Origin: Amycolatopsis albispora | GTDB lineage: Bacteria; Actinomycetota; Actinomycetes; Mycobacteriales; Pseudonocardiaceae | DNA: 64,000 nucleotides | NCBI RefSeq assembly: GCF_003312875.1 | Contig: NZ_CP015163.1 | Span: 6,076,001-6,140,000, forward strand | Reading direction: 5' to 3' | In this document: piece after piece, positions 41,203-49,244 of the stretch | Layout: each line of letters opens with the position of its first letter | How positions within the stretch are numbered: position 1 is the first letter of the stretch | Translations under genes and position numbers: made by a program | The notes under the pieces: model-generated | Databases searched by the model: none | Seen by the model: the letters and a program-made list of their open reading frames with translations, nothing else | Told to the model about the DNA's origin: nothing

Positions 41203-41754
41203 ATGGCCCTCACCAAGAAGAATCCGCGTTCGAAGTTCTACGAGCTGCTCCAGCAGCAGGTGCACAACGAGTTCAACGCCTCGCAGCAGTACATCGCGCT
41301 GGCGGTCTGGTTCGAGAACGAGGACCTGCCGCAGCTGGCGAAGCACTTCTTCCGGCAGGCGAACGAGGAGCGCAACCACGCCCTCGCGCTCGTGCAGTAC
41401 ATGCTGGACACCGACCACCACGTCGAGATCCCCGGCACCGGGGAGGTCCGCAACGACTTCTCCGAGGTGCACGAGCTGATCGAACTCGCCCTCGCGCAGG
41501 AGAAGGAGGTCGCGGCCGACATCAAGACGCTGGCCAAGGCCGCCCGCGACGAGGACGACTACATCTCCGAGCAGTTCGTCCAGTGGTTCCTCAAGGAGCA
41601 GGTCGAGGAGATCTCCGCGATGTCCACCCTGCTCACCATCGTCCAGCGCGCCAACGGGAACATGTTCGAGGTGGAGAACTGGCTCGCCCGCGAATCGGTC
41701 GGCGACGGCGGCGACGACCCGCTGATGCCCCCGGTGGCCGGCGGCGCCATCTGA
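41203..41754 (+). CDS. bfrB: Ferritin (BfrB-type)
   Basis: 183 residues from ATG 41203; TTG 41176 with GGAG upstream is an alternative adding nine residues. The four-helix ferritin has ferroxidase residues in HNEFNASQQYIALAVWFENEDLPQLAKHFFRQANEERNHA, and EQFVQWFLKEQVEEISAM. It lines up with M. tuberculosis BfrB rather than haem-binding bacterioferritin. It oxidises and stores iron as a 24-mer. Two upstream iron boxes suggest activation by iron-loaded IdeR. Confidence 0.93.
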   Translation: MALTKKNPRSKFYELLQQQVHNEFNASQQYIALAVWFENEDLPQLAKHFFRQANEERNHALALVQYMLDTDHHVEIPGTGEVRNDFSEVHELIELALAQEKEVAADIKTLAKAARDEDDYISEQFVQWFLKEQVEEISAMSTLLTIVQRANGNMFEVENWLARESVGDGGDDPLMPPVAGGAI

Positions 41755-41779
41755 CGGCCCGCGAGGGCTGACCTCGTCG

Positions 41780-41810
41780 AACCCGGGTCCTCCAGTGGAG
41801 GGCCCGGGTT
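41780..41810. terminator. Bidirectional terminator hairpin after ferritin
   Basis: AACCCGGGTCCTCC (41780-41793) pairs with GGAGGGCCCGGGTT (41797-41810) over 14 positions with one G-T mismatch and a 3-nt loop. It lies exactly between the convergent ferritin gene and the minus-strand gene whose stop starts at 41810. Confidence 0.8.
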
Positions 41811-42655
41811 CACTCGTAGCAGTCCTGCCTGCTGTCGTCGAGGTAGACGTGCTCGACCACCTCGGCCCCGCCCACCACCACGCGGTACCGGTAACCGTTG
41901 CCGAGCGGGACCACGTCGCCGTTGGGCCCGGTGGTCGCCTCCGGATAGGTCTTCCGCAGCTGCTCGCGCGTGGCACCGGCGCCGATGCCCTCCGGGGTGG
42001 TCGCGGGCACCGACGGGTTGATGTACACCACGCCGCGGGTCGGTGAGACGACCACCGAGCCGCCGCTGGGCACGCCCGTTCCGCTGAAGTAGTAGGTGGT
42101 GCACCCGCCGTCCACGCCACCGGCGTTCTCCGGCGTGAAGTTGATGCCCACCGAGGAAGCCTGCTCCATGCTCGAGTTCAGCTGGAGCTTGCCGTAGCCA
42201 CCCGGCCCGATGACCGGCCCCTTCACCCCCGTCTGGGCCGAGGCTTCGGGCGGGGTGGAGTGCGCCGGGGCCGGCGGCGGCGCCGACGGCAGGCCGGGCT
42301 GGTGGATCGGCGGCGGCTGCGCGGCGGGCGGCGCCGGCGGCTGGCTGGTCGGCTGTGGCGCCGGGATCATCGTGACGCTCGGGCCGATCTGCAGGGTGGG
42401 GTCGATCCCCGGCGGCTGGGCCACCGGCGACGGCACCTCGTGGCGGAACCCGCCGCCGGTCAGCGCGAAACCACCGGCGACCAGTGCGACCACGCCGAGC
42501 GCCCCACCCGCGACGGACATCCGGCGACGGCGGACCCGGCGGCGCTTGGCCCCGGCGGCGATCAGCTTCCCCGCGTCCGGCAAGGGACGCAGCGCGAGGC
42601 GTTCGTCGTCGAACAACCGGCGCAGTTCACCGGCCAGTTCGTCGTCGTCGCTCAT
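41810..42655 (-). CDS. Membrane protein coupled to the SigE-family sigma factor (probable anti-sigma partner)
   Basis: 281 residues from ATG 42655. The N-terminal 35 residues are cytoplasmic and acidic (DDDELAGELRRLFDDERLALRPLPDAGKLIAAG), then a basic cluster (AKRRRVRRRR), one transmembrane helix (AGGALGVVALVAGGFAL), a long Pro-rich linker and an extracytoplasmic domain with two Cys (GGCTTYYFSG, RQDCYE). Its ATG overlaps the sigma gene stop (ATGA). Topology and coupling fit a membrane sensor for the sigma factor, although no zinc motif is present. Confidence 0.7.
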   Translation of the reverse strand: MSDDDELAGELRRLFDDERLALRPLPDAGKLIAAGAKRRRVRRRRMSVAGGALGVVALVAGGFALTGGGFRHEVPSPVAQPPGIDPTLQIGPSVTMIPAPQPTSQPPAPPAAQPPPIHQPGLPSAPPPAPAHSTPPEASAQTGVKGPVIGPGGYGKLQLNSSMEQASSVGINFTPENAGGVDGGCTTYYFSGTGVPSGGSVVVSPTRGVVYINPSVPATTPEGIGAGATREQLRKTYPEATTGPNGDVVPLGNGYRYRVVVGGAEVVEHVYLDDSRQDCYE

Positions 42656-43164
42656 CCCGCTTCCCTCCCTCCGCTGCCTTCCACCGCCGGCTTCAGCTTC
42701 ACGCGCAGGGACGCGAGAGCCTTGCTGGCCTGGCTTTTCACCGTGCCCTGGCTGACCCCGAGCGAGGCCGCGATCTCCGCTTCGGACAGTCCCTCGTAGT
42801 AACGCAGCACCACCACGGCGCGTTGCCTCGGCGGCAGCGCGCGCAACGCCTGCCACAGCGGCTCGTGCTCGAACGGGTCGGCGTGCTCGTACGGCCGGGC
42901 GTCCGGGATGTCGGCGACCAGGTTCTCCCGCTTGGTCCGCCGCCACCGGCTGATGTGCGCGTTGGCCATCGAGCGCCGGATGTAGGCCATCGGGTCGCCG
43001 GTCTTGCGCTGCACGTGGGTCCAGCGGGAGCCGATCTTCTCCAGCACCGTCTGGACCAGGTCGGCGGCGTCGTGCGGATTGCCGGTCAGCGCGTGCCCGT
43101 AGCGCATCAGCCCGGGCAGGTTGGCCGTGACGAACTCCTCGAAGTCAACGAGGTCGCCCGACAC
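42652..43164 (-). CDS. SigE-family RNA polymerase sigma factor (ECF)
   Basis: 170 residues from GTG 43164, with GAGGGGA upstream; the longer frame adds unusual sequence. Region 2 is FEEFVTANLPGLMRYGHALTGNPHDAADLVQTVLEKIGSRW, and region 4 is LPPRQRAVVVLRYYEGLSEAEIAASLGVSQGTVKSQASKALASLR. It matches the 170-residue actinobacterial SigE (ECF) subfamily. The coupled membrane gene downstream is its probable regulator. Confidence 0.92.
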   Translation of the reverse strand: MSGDLVDFEEFVTANLPGLMRYGHALTGNPHDAADLVQTVLEKIGSRWTHVQRKTGDPMAYIRRSMANAHISRWRRTKRENLVADIPDARPYEHADPFEHEPLWQALRALPPRQRAVVVLRYYEGLSEAEIAASLGVSQGTVKSQASKALASLRVKLKPAVEGSGGREAG

Positions 43165-43376
43165 CGCCGTTCCCCTCTCCCGGCGCGCCTCGACGACACG
43201 GCTCCCGGCCAGCGAAAGGGCCGGCGCAACCGGCGCGCACGCGGTCACCGTATCGCCTCCAATCCCGGTGCTCGACCGCTCCCCACCGTCTGACTCACGC
43301 ATCCGCGCCCCCGCAGGTTGTCCATCGGTGCCGCCCGATCGGACAGACGCACCGAACGGGTGGCCGTTGCGGGGCG

Positions 43377-43724
43377 TTACCGGTTCGCGATGGCCGGTGG
43401 CAGGTGGAAGCGGCCGTCCGGGCCGGGCGGGAACTCGTGCACCGCGACCACGGCTTCGCGCGGGATCGGGCCGTAGACGTGCGGGAACCGGACGCCGGCC
43501 GGGTGCGGCGGGTCGCCGTCCTCCCAGCGCAGCGGCACGTCGAGGCGAGCCGGGTCGATCTCCAGCAGCACGAGGTCGGTGCGCCCGGCGTAGAGGGCGT
43601 CCGCGGGCAGGTGCGCGGTCCCCGGGTCGGAGCAGTGGATGAAGCCGGCGTCATCGAGCGAGGGCGCGCGATAGGCGCCCTCGCTCGACTCCCAGTCCTG
43701 CTTCGAGCAGATGTGCAGCAGCAT
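43377..43724 (-). CDS. DUF952 family protein
   Basis: 115 residues. Pattern: MLLHICSKQDWESSEGAYRAPSLDDAGFIHCSDP, LVLLEIDPARLDVPLRWED, FPHVYGPIPREAVVAVHEFPPGPDGRFHLP. This small family has a glutathione-S-transferase-like or transfer-enzyme annotation in databases but no firm function. Its ATG starts one base before the stop region of the DUF5926 gene (43725), so the genes are contiguous. Confidence 0.9.
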   Translation of the reverse strand: MLLHICSKQDWESSEGAYRAPSLDDAGFIHCSDPGTAHLPADALYAGRTDLVLLEIDPARLDVPLRWEDGDPPHPAGVRFPHVYGPIPREAVVAVHEFPPGPDGRFHLPPAIANR

Positions 43725-44606
43725 CTAGCGAATGGTGATCTGACGGCCGATCAGCCCGTCGCGCGCGCGGCGTTCGGCGGCGTTGAGCGGCTCCTCGTCG
43801 AGCGAGGCCAGCGCCTTGTCGAGGCGCTCGCCGAGCTGCTGCGCGGGCTCGGCCCATTCGCGGGCGTGCGCCTCGGGGTCGAGGTCCCACACCGGCACCA
43901 GCAGGCCGTGCGCGCGGAACGAACCGGCGTACCGCGAGTCCTCGCCGAGGCCGATCTCACCGGCGGCGGAGAGGCGGGCCAGCGCCTGCAGCACCTTGCC
44001 CTCCGGCTCCGGCCGCACCCAGCGCAGGTGCGCCTTCTCGCCGGCGTCGACCCAGTACGCGCCGGTGCCGAGCCGCTCGGACGGCATGATCGCGCCGTTC
44101 GCGCGCTCCAGCGACAACGCCACCTCACCCTCGGCCTCGGTGCCCTCGGGCAGCCACCACGAGAAGTCGGTGTGCATCTGGACGTCGAGCTCGGCGGCCG
44201 GGTCCAGCAGGTCCTGCAGCCGCTCGCCCTCACCGCCGGGCGTGATGGTGTCCGGCACGGAGAGCACGTCGCCCTCCTTGGCCTCGAGCGCCCAGCGGAT
44301 CGACCGGCCGATGTCGCGGCTGACGTCGGTGGACCGGGTCTGCACCTGGAGGCCGACGAAGGCCTGACCGTCGGCACGGACGAACGCGGCGGCGGCCATC
44401 GGCAGCACGGTGCCGAGCACCACCTTGCGCCCCTCGGTGTTCTTGAGGGGCAGCTCGACGGTCGCGGACGGGACGAACTCACGCAGCGCGATCAGCTCCG
44501 GCTCCGCGGCGAGCCCTTCGAACGGCTGGCCGACAAAGACTTCGCGAACCTTCTTGGGAGCGCCGTCCTTCTTCTTCGGGCCCCTCTTGCGCGCCGCTTT
44601 GCCCAC
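43725..44606 (-). CDS. DUF5926 family protein
   Basis: 293 residues from GTG 44606 with GAGGAGG upstream. The N-terminus is basic (GKAARKRGPKKKDGAPKKVREVFVGQPFEGLAAEPELIALREFVPSAT), and the body is conserved in actinobacteria, sometimes annotated as SecA-like without good reason. No membrane segment is seen. Function unknown. It shares a transcript with DUF952 downstream and is divergent from the P450 gene. Confidence 0.82.
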   Translation of the reverse strand: MGKAARKRGPKKKDGAPKKVREVFVGQPFEGLAAEPELIALREFVPSATVELPLKNTEGRKVVLGTVLPMAAAAFVRADGQAFVGLQVQTRSTDVSRDIGRSIRWALEAKEGDVLSVPDTITPGGEGERLQDLLDPAAELDVQMHTDFSWWLPEGTEAEGEVALSLERANGAIMPSERLGTGAYWVDAGEKAHLRWVRPEPEGKVLQALARLSAAGEIGLGEDSRYAGSFRAHGLLVPVWDLDPEAHAREWAEPAQQLGERLDKALASLDEEPLNAAERRARDGLIGRQITIR

Positions 44607-44660
44607 AGTTCCTCCTCGCGATCGGTCGGGCCGACGGTACCGAACGGATAAGCTCTTGCC

Positions 44661-45839
44661 GTGTTCGACCCGAGCGACCCCGAGTTCCTGACCGATCCCT
44701 ATCCGGCGTTCGCCGAGCTGCGGGCGAAGGCGCCGGTGCACCGCCACGACGGGCTCGGGCTGGCCATCGCGGTGGCCCACCCGGCGGCCTCGGCGGTGCT
44801 GCGGCACCGGTCGCTCGGCCGCATCTGGCGTGACGCGACCCCGGCCGAGCAGTTCGTCTCGTTCAACCTGCTGCACCGGAACTCCTTGCTGGAGAACGAA
44901 CCGCCCGCGCACACGCGGCTGCGGCGCCTGGTGTCCTCGGCTTTCGCGCGCGGGCACGTCGAACGCCTGCGGCCGCGTGTCGAGGAGATCGCCGGTCGGC
45001 TGGTCGGCCGCCTCGCCGAGCGCGTCCGCGACGAGGGCACCGCGGACTTCCTCGCCGAGGTCGCGCAGCCGCTGCCGGTCGAGGTGATCGCCGAACTGCT
45101 CGGGGTGCCCGAGGCCGACCGGTCGCGGCTGGTGCCGTGGTCGAACCAGATCGTGAAGATGTACGAGTACGGGCTGCCCGAGGACAAGCGCGTGGCGGCC
45201 GAAACCGCGGCCGGTGAGTTCGTCGCCTACCTGCGGGAACTGTCGGCCGAGCGGGCCGCGAACCCGGGCGACGACCTGATCAGCGACCTGGTGCGCGTCC
45301 GCGACGACAACAACGGCAGGCTCTCCGACGACGAACTGGTCGCCACCGCCGTGCTCCTGTTGATGGCCGGGCACGAAGCCACGGTGAACGTGCTGGGCAA
45401 CGGCCTGCGTGCGCTGCTCGACCGCCGCGACCAGTGGGCGTTGCTCCCGTCGCACCTCGATTCGGCGGTGGAGGAGGCGATCCGGTTCGACTCGCCGCTG
45501 CAGTTGTTCGAGCGGACCGCCACCGAGGACGTGGAGATCGCCGGGTTCCGCGTGGAAGAGGGCCAGAAGATCGCCGCGCTGCTCGGGGCCGCCGCGCGCG
45601 ACCCGGAGGTGTTCGCCGAGCCGGACACCTTCGACGTCACGCGCTCGCCCAACCCGCACCTCGGCTTCGGCGCGGGCATCCACTTCTGCCTCGGCGCGCC
45701 GCTGGCCAGGGTGGAGATCGCCGCCGCGTTCCGCGCGCTGACCACGCTCCCGGAACTGGAGCTGGCCGGGGAACCGCCGCGCCGCCCGGAGTTCGTGATG
45801 CGCGGCTACCAGGAACTGCTCGTCACCGGGGTGCGGTAG
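44661..45839 (+). CDS. Cytochrome P450
   Basis: 392 residues from GTG 44661. I-helix MAGHEATVN, K-helix EEAIR (ExxR), and the heme-thiolate loop FGAGIHFCLGAPLARVE with the ligand Cys are all present. This is a soluble class I bacterial P450. No ferredoxin or biosynthetic genes are adjacent, so the substrate and redox partners are unknown. It converges on the DUF4328 gene, overlapping 17 bp. Confidence 0.95.
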   Translation: MFDPSDPEFLTDPYPAFAELRAKAPVHRHDGLGLAIAVAHPAASAVLRHRSLGRIWRDATPAEQFVSFNLLHRNSLLENEPPAHTRLRRLVSSAFARGHVERLRPRVEEIAGRLVGRLAERVRDEGTADFLAEVAQPLPVEVIAELLGVPEADRSRLVPWSNQIVKMYEYGLPEDKRVAAETAAGEFVAYLRELSAERAANPGDDLISDLVRVRDDNNGRLSDDELVATAVLLLMAGHEATVNVLGNGLRALLDRRDQWALLPSHLDSAVEEAIRFDSPLQLFERTATEDVEIAGFRVEEGQKIAALLGAAARDPEVFAEPDTFDVTRSPNPHLGFGAGIHFCLGAPLARVEIAAAFRALTTLPELELAGEPPRRPEFVMRGYQELLVTGVR

Positions 45840-46806
45840 CCGGGCGGGCCGGGCGCAGTTCGGGCTCGGGCGCGCCGGTCACGCTGAGCACGCGCAGGTG
45901 CCGCAGCTTGTCCTCGCCGACCGGCGCCAGCAGGCCGGTCATCCGGCGGACCAGCAACGCGGTGAGCACGGCCAGCGCGGCCGCCGAGCCGTCGGTCAGC
46001 ACGGCCAGGAACACCCCGTCGGCCTGCGCCTGCACGCCGTCCCGCAGCCGCCAGACCACCGAGACGACCAGCAGCACGCCATTCAGCACCCAGGCACCCC
46101 ACCAGCCCAGCACCAGGCGTGACGGGCGCGGGCGCTCGGTGCCGGGACGCCGCAGCACGCTGTGCTCGGTCTCCGCGACGATCGATCCGGCGACCACCAG
46201 GTTCGGGCCGGGCACGAAGAACCCCGCGACCACCTGCCACGGCGGCCGGGCCGGGCGCTCCCCCAGCTCGTCGGCGGCGACCACCCGCGCGACCAGCAGC
46301 CACCACAGGCTGACCCCGGCGGCGAACAGGGCGAGCGCGAAGGTGAGCAGCGACGCGGTGAGCACGAGCGCGTCGGAGGCGCCGACCACGTCGGCGTCGA
46401 GCGCGGAGTCCCGGCTGATCAGCAGCAGCACGTACCGCCAGCCCTCGGCCAGCGCGGCCAGCCCGGCGAACCCGGCCAGGACCCACAGCAGCACGGTGGC
46501 GTTGCGGGAGAGCACGCGCAGCCGCTGGGCCGGGCGCGGGGCGTTGGACGGGGTGCCGGGCACGGCCGTCGGCAGCCGCCAGACCACGTTCGGAAAGCCC
46601 CAGCGCGGCGGCACCCGGTACGACGGCGGGCCGTGGTACCGGTGATCGACCGCGCGGCGGCGGTGCACCGGGCCGTAGGGCGGGGTCGCCACCCAGCGCA
46701 CGCGCTGCGGTGGCCGCGGCACGTGCGGACGCTGCTGGTAGTGCTGGGGGTAGTGAGGATGGTGCTGGGGATGGGGGTGCGGTGGGTTTGGCGGGTGCAC
46801 GCTCAC
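45823..46806 (-). CDS. DUF4328 membrane protein with Pro/His-rich N-terminus
   Basis: 327 residues from GTG 46806, which overlaps the rhodanese stop (GTGA). Residues 1-60 are Pro/His/Tyr-rich (PPNPPHPHPQHHPHYPQHYQQ). Then come five or six helices (LLWVLAGFAGLAALAEGW, TFALALFAAGVSLWWLLV) and a DUF4328 core (WQVVAGFFVPGPNLVVAGSIVAETEHS). The upstream frame continues antisense to rhodanese and was discarded. Function unknown. Confidence 0.72.
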   Translation of the reverse strand: MSVHPPNPPHPHPQHHPHYPQHYQQRPHVPRPPQRVRWVATPPYGPVHRRRAVDHRYHGPPSYRVPPRWGFPNVVWRLPTAVPGTPSNAPRPAQRLRVLSRNATVLLWVLAGFAGLAALAEGWRYVLLLISRDSALDADVVGASDALVLTASLLTFALALFAAGVSLWWLLVARVVAADELGERPARPPWQVVAGFFVPGPNLVVAGSIVAETEHSVLRRPGTERPRPSRLVLGWWGAWVLNGVLLVVSVVWRLRDGVQAQADGVFLAVLTDGSAAALAVLTALLVRRMTGLLAPVGEDKLRHLRVLSVTGAPEPELRPARPATAPR

Positions 46807-47138
46807 ACCACCTGCGGCTCGGCACCCTGTTCGGTGACCATCGGCCTGCCGTTGGCGTGCCAGGACTCCATGCCGCCCGCGACGTTGACCGCGTCGCGGC
46901 CCTGGCCGTTCAGCCAGGCCGCGACGTTCGCCGAGCGCACCCCGCTGCGGCAGATCACGTACAGCGGGGTGGCTTCGGGCAGTTCGGCGAGCCTGCCGGG
47001 CAGCTGGCTCATCGGGATGTGCACGGCTTCGGGCGCGTGCCCCGCGGCCCACTCGTAGTTCTCGCGGACGTCGAGCAGCGCGAACTCGCCGGGCAGCTCG
47101 GTCACGTCCACAGTGGGCACTTCAGCAGGGTTCACCAC
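46803..47138 (-). CDS. Rhodanese-like domain protein
   Basis: 111 residues, one rhodanese domain: LLDVRENYEWAAGHAPEAVHIPMSQL and the active-site loop VICRSGVRSANVA with Cys. Such single domains transfer sulfane sulfur or act in detoxification. It is translationally coupled to the DUF4328 gene downstream (4-nt overlap). Confidence 0.93.
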   Translation of the reverse strand: MVNPAEVPTVDVTELPGEFALLDVRENYEWAAGHAPEAVHIPMSQLPGRLAELPEATPLYVICRSGVRSANVAAWLNGQGRDAVNVAGGMESWHANGRPMVTEQGAEPQVV

Positions 47139-47200
47139 GGCACCATGCTCGCACGAAGCCGCGTTCAGCGCGTGTGAACAGGGCCTCTGGCGTGGTCACC

Positions 47201-48802
47201 TCAGTGCGGCACCGCCTTTTCCGCGCCCGCGCCGGTGAGCGAGCGCACCTCCATTTCGGCGTACTTGTCCTCGTTGTGCTCCTTCGACAGGACCGTGCCC
47301 AGCCAGCCGAGGAAGAACGACACCGGGATCGAGACGAGCCCGGGGTTCTGCAGCGGGAACCAGTGGAAGTCCACGCCCTTGATCATCGACGTCGGCAACC
47401 CGGACACCGCGGGCGAGAAGATGATCAACACGACCGTGACGCCGAGGCCGCCGTAGATCGACCACAACGCGCCCGAGGTGTTGAACCGCTTCCAGAACAA
47501 CGAATAGAGAATGGTCGGCAGGTTCGCCGACGCCGCCACCGCGAACGCGAGCGCCACCAGGAAGGCGACGTTCTGGTCCTTGGCGAGAATGCCGCCGACG
47601 ATGGCCACCGCCCCGATCACCACCGCGGTGATCCGCGCGACGCGGACCTCGGCGTTGGAGTCGGAGACCTTGCCCTTCTTGATCACGTTGGCGTACACGT
47701 CGTGCGCGAAGGACGCCGAGGCCGTGATGGTGAGCCCGGCGACCACGGCCAGGATGGTCGCGAAGGCCACCGCCGCGATGAACCCGAGCAGCACCGGCCC
47801 GCCGAGTGCCTGCGCCAGCAGCGGTGCCGCCGAGTTCTCCTTGCCCGGTGCCTTGTTGATCGCGTCCTTGCCGACGATGGCGCCCGCGCCGTAGCCCAGC
47901 ACCAGGGTGAACAGGTAGAACAGCCCGATCAGGCCGATCGCCCAGACCACCGACTTCCGCGCGTCCTTCGCGGTCGGCACGGTGTAGAAGCGCATCAGCA
48001 CGTGCGGCAGACCCGCCGTACCGAGCACCAGCGCGATGCCCAGCGACAGGAAGTCGATCTTCGAGGTGTCCGAGACGCCGTACCGCGCGCCGGGGTTCAG
48101 CACGGAGTCCGAACCGGCGCGCTCGACGGCGCTGCCCAGCAGGTCCGACAGGTTGAAGCCGTACCGCGCGAGCACCCACACGGTCATCGCGAACGCACCC
48201 GTGATCAGCAGCGCGGCCTTGATGATCTGCACCCACGTGGTGCCCTTCATGCCGCCGACCAGCACGTAGATGATCATCACCACGCCGACCACGGCGATCA
48301 CCACGGCCTGCCCGGCGGTGCTGGAAATGCCGAGCAGCAGCGACACCAGGATGCCCGCGCCCGCCATCTGGGCCAGCAGGTAGAAAAAGCTCACCGCCAG
48401 CGTCGAGGTCGCCGCCGCCGCGCGCACCGGGCGCTGCTTCATGCGGAAGGCCAGCACGTCGCCCATGGTGAACTTGCCGGTGTTCCGCAGCAGTTCCGCC
48501 ACCAGCAGCAACGCCACCAACCAGGCGACCAGGAACCCGATCGAGTACAGGAACCCGTCGTATCCGTAGACCGCGATGGCCCCGGCGATGCCGAGGAACG
48601 AGGCGGCCGAAAGGTAGTCACCGGCGATCGCGACGCCGTTCTGCGGACCGGAGAACGCGCGACCGGCGGCGTAGTAGTCCGACGCGGTCTTGGTGTTCCG
48701 CGACGCGCGGAACACGATCACCAGCGTCACCACCACAAAAGCACCGAAGATGCTGATGTTCAGCGCGGGGTTGGACCCCTGGACTCCCTGCGCCAGGTTC
48801 AC
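47201..48802 (-). CDS. Cation/acetate-type solute symporter (SSS family, ActP-like)
   Basis: 533 residues, about 13 transmembrane helices. Sodium-solute-symporter motifs: GRAFSGPQNGVAIAGDYLSAASFLGIAG (typical ActP start) and LGTAGLPHVLMRFYTVPTAKDARKSV. It should import acetate or pyruvate with a cation. Its ATG overlaps the DUF485 stop, the conserved yjcH-actP arrangement. A second symporter lies upstream. Confidence 0.92.
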   Translation of the reverse strand: MNLAQGVQGSNPALNISIFGAFVVVTLVIVFRASRNTKTASDYYAAGRAFSGPQNGVAIAGDYLSAASFLGIAGAIAVYGYDGFLYSIGFLVAWLVALLLVAELLRNTGKFTMGDVLAFRMKQRPVRAAAATSTLAVSFFYLLAQMAGAGILVSLLLGISSTAGQAVVIAVVGVVMIIYVLVGGMKGTTWVQIIKAALLITGAFAMTVWVLARYGFNLSDLLGSAVERAGSDSVLNPGARYGVSDTSKIDFLSLGIALVLGTAGLPHVLMRFYTVPTAKDARKSVVWAIGLIGLFYLFTLVLGYGAGAIVGKDAINKAPGKENSAAPLLAQALGGPVLLGFIAAVAFATILAVVAGLTITASASFAHDVYANVIKKGKVSDSNAEVRVARITAVVIGAVAIVGGILAKDQNVAFLVALAFAVAASANLPTILYSLFWKRFNTSGALWSIYGGLGVTVVLIIFSPAVSGLPTSMIKGVDFHWFPLQNPGLVSIPVSFFLGWLGTVLSKEHNEDKYAEMEVRSLTGAGAEKAVPH

Positions 48803-49140
48803 TTCGCGCCCTCCTCTGTGCCCTCGACTTCGTGACGGATCTGGTCCGCGACCGGGTCGAGATGACGGTTGGCGTGGCGCACGTAGAGCCCGGTGATCAC
48901 GAAGGTCGAGACGAACTGGAGCAGCCCCAGCACCAGGCCGACGTTGATGTTGCCGACCAGCTTGGTGGACATGAACCCGTGCGCGTAGTCGGCCAGCACC
49001 ACGTAGAGCAGGTACCAGCCGAGGAACAACGCGGTCATCGGGAAAACGAAGTTCCGCAGGCGCCTGCGGAGTTGGCGGAACTCCGGACTGGCCTGCACAC
49101 GCTTCCAGTCGGCTTCGGTTACCGGTTCGCTGGTGCTCAC
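48799..49140 (-). CDS. DUF485 membrane protein (YjcH-like)
   Basis: 113 residues from GTG 49140 (GGGAGG upstream). Two helices (FPMTALFLGWYLLYVVLADYA and GLVLGLLQFVSTFVITGLYV) with RRRLRNFVFP before them, the DUF485 pattern. In E. coli yjcH precedes actP. Here it overlaps the symporter gene by 4 nt and is probably its accessory subunit. Confidence 0.9.
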   Translation of the reverse strand: MSTSEPVTEADWKRVQASPEFRQLRRRLRNFVFPMTALFLGWYLLYVVLADYAHGFMSTKLVGNINVGLVLGLLQFVSTFVITGLYVRHANRHLDPVADQIRHEVEGTEEGAK

Positions 49141-49244
49141 TGGATACCTCCCTCGATCAAGCGGCTTGCCGAGGATCATCCTCCTGATGGGGGAGTTACG
49201 CAGGCCACACGATCAGGGGGTCGGGGTAACCGTGAGTAGAATCG

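Noticed and set aside
44661..45839. Secondary-metabolite cluster around the P450
   Set aside because: Neighbours are housekeeping or unknown genes; there is no synthase, ferredoxin or tailoring gene beside it.
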